Assembly: GCA_030435675.1 (NCBI GenBank)
Contig: JAUCMV010000053.1
Location: forward strand, 1 to 14,097
From: Steinernema hermaphroditum
Taxonomy: Eukaryota > Nematoda > Chromadorea > Rhabditida > Steinernematidae
DNA length: 14,097 nucleotides
Direction: 5' to 3'
Shown here: positions 9,116 to 14,097 of the stretch, one piece after another
How positions within the stretch are numbered: the stretch's first letter is position 1
Layout: each line of letters opens with the position of its first letter
Program-made: the position numbers and the translations under genes
The notes under the pieces: generated by a model
Seen by the model: only the letters and a program-made list of their open reading frames with translations
Told to the model about the DNA's origin: nothing
Database searches by the model: none

Positions 9116-10663
9116 TTTTATGATTGGATCTTGTAGAACTGCACGAGCCTGATCGAACGCGCCTATTCCCGTTGGGATTCCTGTGGACTATCTTAGTTTC
9201 CTGCAAAACTTTCAATTCGAGATAGATAGGGCCTTGTTCATATAAAGAGTTCTGCATCTGACCCTCCTGCTCCAAAGTACCATAGAATTTTTATGATTGG
9301 ATCTTGTAGAACTGCACGAGCCTGATCGAACGCGCCTATTCCCGTTGGGATTCCTGTGGACTATCTTAGTTTCCTGCAAAACTTTCAATTCGAGACAGTT
9401 AGGGCCTTGTTCATACAAAGAGTTCTGCATCTGACCCCTCCTGCTCCAAAGTACCATAGAATTTTTATGATTGGATCTTGTAGAACTGCACGAGCCTGAT
9501 CGAACGCGCCTATTCCCGTTGGGATTCCTGTGGACTATCTTAGTTTCCTGCAAAACTTTCAATTCGAGACAGCAGGACCCTTGTTCATACCAAAAGCTCT
9601 GCATCTGACCCTCCTGCTCCAAAGTACCATAGCATTTTTATGATTGGATCTTGTAGAACTGCACGAGCCTGATCGAACGCGCCTATTCCCGTTGGGATTC
9701 CTGTGGACTATCTTAGTTTCCTGCAAAACTTTCAATTCGAGACAGATAGGGCCTTGTTCATAAAAAGAGTTCTGCATCTGACCCTCCTGCTCCAAAGTAC
9801 CATAGAATTTTTATGATTGGATCTTGTAGAACTGCACGAGCCTGATCGAACGCGCCTATTCCCGTTGGGATTCCTGTGGACTATCTTAGTTTCCTGCAAA
9901 ACTTTCAATTCGAGATAGATAGGGCCTTGTTCATATAAAGAGTTCTGCATCTGACCCTCCTGCTCCAAAGTACCATAGAATTTTTATGATTGGATCTTGT
10001 AGAACTGCACGAGCCTGATCGAACGCGCCTACTCTTGTTGGATTTCCTGTGGACTATCTTAGTTTCCTGCAAAACTTTCAATTCGAGACAGTTAGGGCCT
10101 TGTTCATACAAAGAGTTATGCATCTGACCCCCCTCCGCTCCAATTTTTATGATTGGATCTTGTAGAACTGCACGAGCCTGATCGAACGCGCCTATTCCCG
10201 TTGGGATTCCTGTGGACTATCTTAGTTTCCTGCAAAACTTTCAATTCGAGACAGATAGGGCCTTGTTCATACAAAGAGTTCTGCATCTGACCCTCCTGCT
10301 CCAAAGTACCATAGAATTTTTATGATTGGATCTTGTAGAACTGCACGAGCCTGATCGAACGCGCCTATTCCCGTTGGGATTCCTGTGGACTATCTTAGTT
10401 TCCTGCAAAACTTTCAATTCGAGATAGATAGGGCCTTGTTCATATAAAGAGTTCTGCATCTGACCCTCCTGCTCCAAAGTACCATAGAATTTTTATGATT
10501 GGATCTTGTAGAACTGCACGAACCTGATCGAACGCGCCTATTCCCGTTGGGATTCCTGTGGACTATCTTAGTTTCCTGCAAAACTTTCAATTCGAGACAG
10601 ATAGGGCCTTGTTCATACAAAGAGTTCTGCATCTGACCCTCCTGCTCCAAAGTACCATAGAAT
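9116..10663. repeat. Higher-order repeat copy 3, variant (nine units, 1548 bp)
   Basis: Units start at 9116 (B), 9289 (C-like, 174 bp), 9463 (D lacking the changes at 65 and 122), 9636 (E), 9809 (B), 9982 (C with two extra Cs, 163 bp), 10145 (A), 10318 (B) and 10491 (A'). The order is that of the regular HOR, but positions 2, 3 and 6 differ from copies 1, 2 and 4, so this copy is a distinct lineage rather than a recent duplicate. Confidence 0.92.
9289..9462. repeat. C-position unit with A-type 5' half (174 bp)
   Basis: At HOR position 2 this unit has an A-type 5' half (CTATTCCCGTTGGGATTCC), T at offset 111 and the four-C stretch of C, but no ATGCAT and no 12-bp deletion. It resembles the units at 7394 and 13051 in its 3' half. 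These three show that the T at 111 plus four Cs exists without the deletion. Confidence 0.88.
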
Positions 10664-12196
10664 TTTTATGATTGGATCTTGTAGAACTGCACGAGCCTGA
10701 TCGAACGCGCCTATTCCCGTTGGGATTCCTGTGGACTATCTTAGTTTCCTGCAAAACTTTCAATTCGAGATAGATAGGGCCTTGTTCATATAAAGAGTTC
10801 TGCATCTGACCCTCCTGCTCCAAAGTACCATAGAATTTTTATGATTGGATCTTGTAGAACTGCACGAGCCTGATCGAACGCGCCTACTCTTGTTGGATTT
10901 CCTGTGGACTATCTTAGTTTCCTGCAAAACTTTCAATTCGAGACAGTTAGGGCCTTGTTCATACAAAGAGTTATGCATCTGACCCCTCCGCTCCAATTTT
11001 TATGATTGGATCTTGTAGAACTGCACGAGCCTGATCGAACGCGCCTATTCCCGTTGGGATTACTGTGGACTATCTTAGTTTCCTGCAAAACTTTCAATTC
11101 GAGACAGCAGGACCCTTGCTCATACCAAAAGCTCTGCATCTGACCCTCCTGCTCCAAAGTACCATAGCATTTTTATGATTGGATCTTGTAGAACTGCACG
11201 AGCCTGATCGAACGCGCCTATTCCCGTTGGGATTCCTGTGGACTATCTTAGTTTCCTGCAAAACTTTCAATTCGAGACAGATAGGGCCTTGTTCATAAAA
11301 AGAGTTCTGCATCTGACCCTCCTGCTCCAAAGTACCATAGAATTTTTATGATTGGATCTTGTAGAACTGCACGAGCCTGATCGAACGCGCCTATTCCCGT
11401 TGGGATTCCTGTGGACTATCTTAGTTTCCTGCAAAACTTTCAATTCGAGATAGATAGGGCCTTGTTCATATAAAGAGTTCTGCATCTGACCCTCCTGCTC
11501 CAAAGTACCATAGAATTTTTATGATTGGATCTTGTAGAACTGCACGAGCCTGATCGAACGCGCCTACTCTTGTTGGATTTCCTGTGGACTATCTTAGTTT
11601 CCTGCAAAACTTTCAATTCGAGACAGTTAGGGCCTTGTTCATACAAAGAGTTATGCATCTGACCCCTCCGCTCCAATTTTTATGATTGGATCTTGTAGAA
11701 CTGCACGAGCCTGATCGAACGCGCCTATTCCCGTTGGGATTCCTGTGGACTATCTTAGTTTCCTGCAAAACTTTCAATTCGAGACAGATAGGGCCTTGTT
11801 CATACAAAGAGTTCTGCATCTGACCCTCCTGCTCCAAAGTACCATAGAATTTTTATGATTGGATCTTGTAGAACTGCACGAGCCTGATCGAACGCGCCTA
11901 TTCCCGTTGGGATTCCTGTGGACTATCTTAGTTTCCTGCAAAACTTTCAATTCGAGATAGATAGGGCCTTGTTCATATAAAGAGTTCTGCATCTGACCCT
12001 CCTGCTCCAAAGTACCATAGAATTTTTATGATTGGATCTTGTAGAACTGCACGAACCTGATCGAACGCGCCTATTCCCGTTGGGATTCCTGTGGACTATC
12101 TTAGTTTCCTGCAAAACTTTCAATTCGAGACAGATAGGGCCTTGTTCATACAAAGAGTTCTGCATCTGACCCTCCTGCTCCAAAGTACCATAGAAT
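10664..12196. repeat. Higher-order repeat copy 4 (nine units, 1533 bp)
   Basis: Units start at 10664 (B), 10837 (C), 10998 (D), 11171 (E), 11344 (B), 11517 (C), 11678 (A), 11851 (B) and 12024 (A'). I find no difference from copy 2 by eye, although about 3.4 kb lies between them. It follows copy 3 without a spacer. Confidence 0.93.
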
Positions 12197-12703
12197 TTTT
12201 ATGATTGGATCTTGTAGAACTGCACGAGCCTGATCGAACGCGCCTATTCCCGTTGGGATTCCTGTGGACTATCTTAGTTTCCTGCAAAACTTTCAATTCG
12301 AGATAGATAGGGCCTTGTTCATATAAAGAGTTCTGCATCTGACCCTCCTGCTCCAAAGTACCATAGAATTTTTATGATTGGATCTTGTAGAACTGCACGA
12401 GCCTGATCGAACGCGCCTACTCTTGTTGGATTTCCTGTGGACTATCTTAGTTTCCTGCAAAACTTTCAATTCGAGACAGTTAGGGCCTTGTTCATACAAA
12501 GAGTTATGCATCTGACCCCTCCGCTCCAAATTTTATGATTGGATCTTGTAGAACTGCACGAGCCTGATCGAACGCGCCTATTCCCGTTGGGATTACTGTG
12601 GACTATCTTAGTTTCCTGCAAAACTTTCAATTCGAGACAGCAGGACCCTTGCTCATACCAAAAGCTCTGCATCTGACCCTCCTGCTCCAAAGTACCATAG
12701 CAT

Positions 12704-12877
12704 TTTTATGATTGGATCTTGTAGAACTGCACGAGCCTGATCGAACGCGCCTATTCCCGTTGGGATTCCTGTGGACTATCTTAGTTTCCTGCAAAACTTT
12801 CAATTCGAGACAGATAGGACCCTTGCTCATACCAAAAGCTCTGCATCTGACCCTCCTGCTCCAAAGTACCATAGCAT
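12704..12877. repeat. Chimeric unit with D tail at the E position (174 bp)
   Basis: It follows a full D unit (12531). Its 5' part is consensus, including C at offset 65 and CAGATAGG, but from about 12818 it is D (GACCCTTGCTC, ATACCAAAAGCTC, CATAGCAT). One base is gained at the switch, between about 12814 and 12819. The result is two D tails in a row where the HOR expects D then E. Unequal exchange or conversion with a breakpoint in the variable block explains it. Confidence 0.88.
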
Positions 12878-13050
12878 TTTTATGATTGGATCTTGTAGAA
12901 CTGCACGAGCCTGATCGAACGCGCCTATTCCCGTTGGGATTCCTGTGGACTATCTTAGTTTCCTGCAAAACTTTCAATTCGAGACAGATAGGGCCTTGTT
13001 CATATAAAGAGTTCTGCATCTGACCCTCCTGCTCCAAAGTACCATAGAAT

Positions 13051-13224
13051 TTTTATGATTGGATCTTGTAGAACTGCACGAGCCTGATCGAACGCGCCTA
13101 TTCAAGTTGGGATTCCTGTGGACTATCTTAGTTTCCTGCAAAACTTTCAATTCGAGACAGTTAGGGCCTTGTTCATACAAAGAGTTCTGCATCTGACCCC
13201 TCCTGCTCCAAAGTACCATAGAAT
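13051..13224. repeat. C-position unit with private AA (174 bp)
   Basis: At HOR position 6 this unit has T at offset 111 and the four-C stretch of C, but full length, C at 137 and an A-type 5' half apart from AA at 13104-13105 (TTCAAGTTGGG). The two altered bases are the same two that C units change to TT. Confidence 0.88.
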
Positions 13225-13743
13225 TTTTATGATTGGATCTTGTAGAACTGCACGAGCCTGATCGAACGCGCCTATTCCCGTTGGGATTCCTGTGGACTAT
13301 CTTAGTTTCCTGCAAAACTTTCAATTCGAGACAGATAGGGCCTTGTTCATACAAAGAGTTCTGCATCTGACCCTCCTGCTCCAAAGTACCATAGAATTTT
13401 TATGATTGGATCTTGTAGAACTGCACGAGCCTGATCGAACGCGCCTATTCCCGTTGGGATTCCTGTGGACTATCTTAGTTTCCTGCAAAACTTTCAATTC
13501 GAGATAGATAGGGCCTTGTTCATATAAAGAGTTCTGCATCTGACCCTCCTGCTCCAAAGTACCATAGAATTTTTATGATTGGATCTTGTAGAACTGCACG
13601 AGCCTGATCGAACGCGCCTATTCCCGTTGGGATTCCTGTGGACTATCTTAGTTTCCTGCAAAACTTTCAATTCGAGACAGATAGGGCCTTGTTCATACAA
13701 AGAGTTCTGCATCTGACCCTCCTGCTCCAAAGTACCATAGAAT

Positions 13744-14097
13744 TTTTATGATTGGATCTTGTAGAACTGCACGAGCCTGATCGAACGCGCCTATTCCCGT
13801 TGGGATTCCTGTGGACTATCTTAGTTTCCTGCAAAACTTTCAATTCGAGATAGATAGGGCCTTGTTCATATAAAGAGTTCTGCATCTGACCCTCCTGCTC
13901 CAAAGTACCATAGAATTTTTATGATTGGATCTTGTAGAACTGCACGAGCCTGATCGAACGCGCCTACTCTTGTTGGATTTCCTGTGGACTATCTTAGTTT
14001 CCTGCAAAACTTTCAATTCGAGACAGTTAGGGCCTTGTTCATACAAAGAGTTATGCATCTGACCCCTCCGCTCCAATTTTTATGATTGGATCTTGTA
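13744..14097. repeat. Higher-order repeat copy 6, cut by the window edge
   Basis: B (13744), C (13917, 161 bp) and the first 20 bases of the next unit (14078) are present. The B-C order and the 161-bp length match positions 1 and 2 of the regular HOR, so the array continues past the right edge. Confidence 0.92.

Larger units (their letters stand above)
12197..13743. repeat. Higher-order repeat copy 5, rearranged (nine units, 1547 bp)
   Basis: Units start at 12197 (B), 12370 (C with A for T at 12530), 12531 (D), 12704 (A/E front with D tail, 174 bp), 12878 (b, T at 128 only), 13051 (C-like, 174 bp, CTATTCAAG), 13225 (A), 13398 (B) and 13571 (A, lacking the A' base). Nine-unit length and order are kept, but positions 4, 5, 6 and 9 are altered. 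Confidence 0.91.
1..14097. repeat. Tandem satellite array, 173-bp monomer, 82 units plus a partial
   Basis: The same 173-bp unit repeats head to tail across the whole window, with no inversion and no unrelated insert. Most units are exactly 173 bp. Exceptions are C units (161 bp, one of 163), several 174-bp units, and single units of 160, 172 and 178 bp. The unit has a T5 tract at its junction, a CpG-rich stretch at offsets 29-56, an A4/T3 stretch near 89-97 and a variable block at 108-137. Monomer length near one nucleosome, high homogeneity and a higher-order repeat are known features of centromeric and pericentromeric satellites; that role is inferred here. I do not recognise the family. 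It lacks the tandem-gene or spacer landmarks that would indicate rDNA. Neither array edge is in the window. Confidence 0.98.

Noticed and set aside
97..14076. Dozens of similar minus-strand open frames of about 72-78 codons (a few of 136), and one plus-strand frame at 8601-8801
   Set aside because: They are the satellite unit read repeatedly, mostly from TTG codons. The 173-bp period shifts the frame by two each unit, so each ends in the next unit. The 136-codon cases occur only where a 174-bp unit keeps the frame, and the plus-strand one only because of the 172-bp unit. One open frame over 57 codons is unremarkable by chance, and there is no start context, domain or codon signal.
1..14097. 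CRISPR array
   Set aside because: Repeats are directly adjacent at 173 bp with no unique spacers and no cas genes. The repeat is far longer than CRISPR repeats.
1..14097. rDNA intergenic-spacer subrepeats, or a tandem tRNA or 5S cluster
   Set aside because: No rRNA or tRNA sequence or fold is recognisable in the unit, and the HOR extends through 14 kb without any rRNA gene.

Overview
The whole window is one head-to-tail satellite DNA array. I see no gene, no RNA gene, no mobile-element end and no flanking unique DNA. The basic unit is 173 bp (about 44-45% GC by hand count of the consensus). I set the phase so that a unit starts at the TTTTATGATTGG of position 1, which gives 82 complete units and a 20-base partial unit at the right edge. 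A nucleosome-sized monomer, kilobase-scale homogeneity and a multi-unit higher-order repeat are typical of centromeric or pericentromeric satellites in eukaryotes. A plant is a reasonable guess, but I do not recognise the family and the species cannot be read from the sequence.

Unit types, as offsets within the 173-bp unit. A is the consensus. B has T at 108 and T at 128; 'b' has only the T at 128. C is 161 bp, has changes at 51, 54, 55, 61, 62, 111 and 137, and carries a 12-bp deletion near its end. D has A at 65, a block of changes at 111-137, and C at 171. E has A at 128. A' has A at 32.

Layout. Positions 1-4154 hold 24 almost identical A units. From 4155 the units are organised as a nine-unit higher-order repeat (HOR) of 1533 bp in the order B-C-D-E-B-C-A-B-A'. 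Regular copies lie at 4155-5687, 5688-7220 and 10664-12196. Variant nine-unit copies lie at 9116-10663 (1548 bp) and 12197-13743 (1547 bp), and a partial copy starts at 13744. Positions 7221-9115 are an irregular 11-unit stretch with hybrid units and one strongly diverged 178-bp unit at 8938-9115.

The most interesting signal is in the apparently plain block. Its only B-like and C-like marks (units at 2598, 2771 and 3809) fall in exact nine-unit register with the HOR to the right. This suggests a 'ghost' HOR that has been largely overwritten by A-type sequence, or less likely an early stage in building one. The window therefore records satellite evolution (amplification, unequal exchange, conversion, deletion) rather than a set of cooperating genes. 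The open frames that exist are repeats of the same satellite read from TTG codons. Because 173 is not a multiple of three, they break in every following unit and are not annotated as genes.
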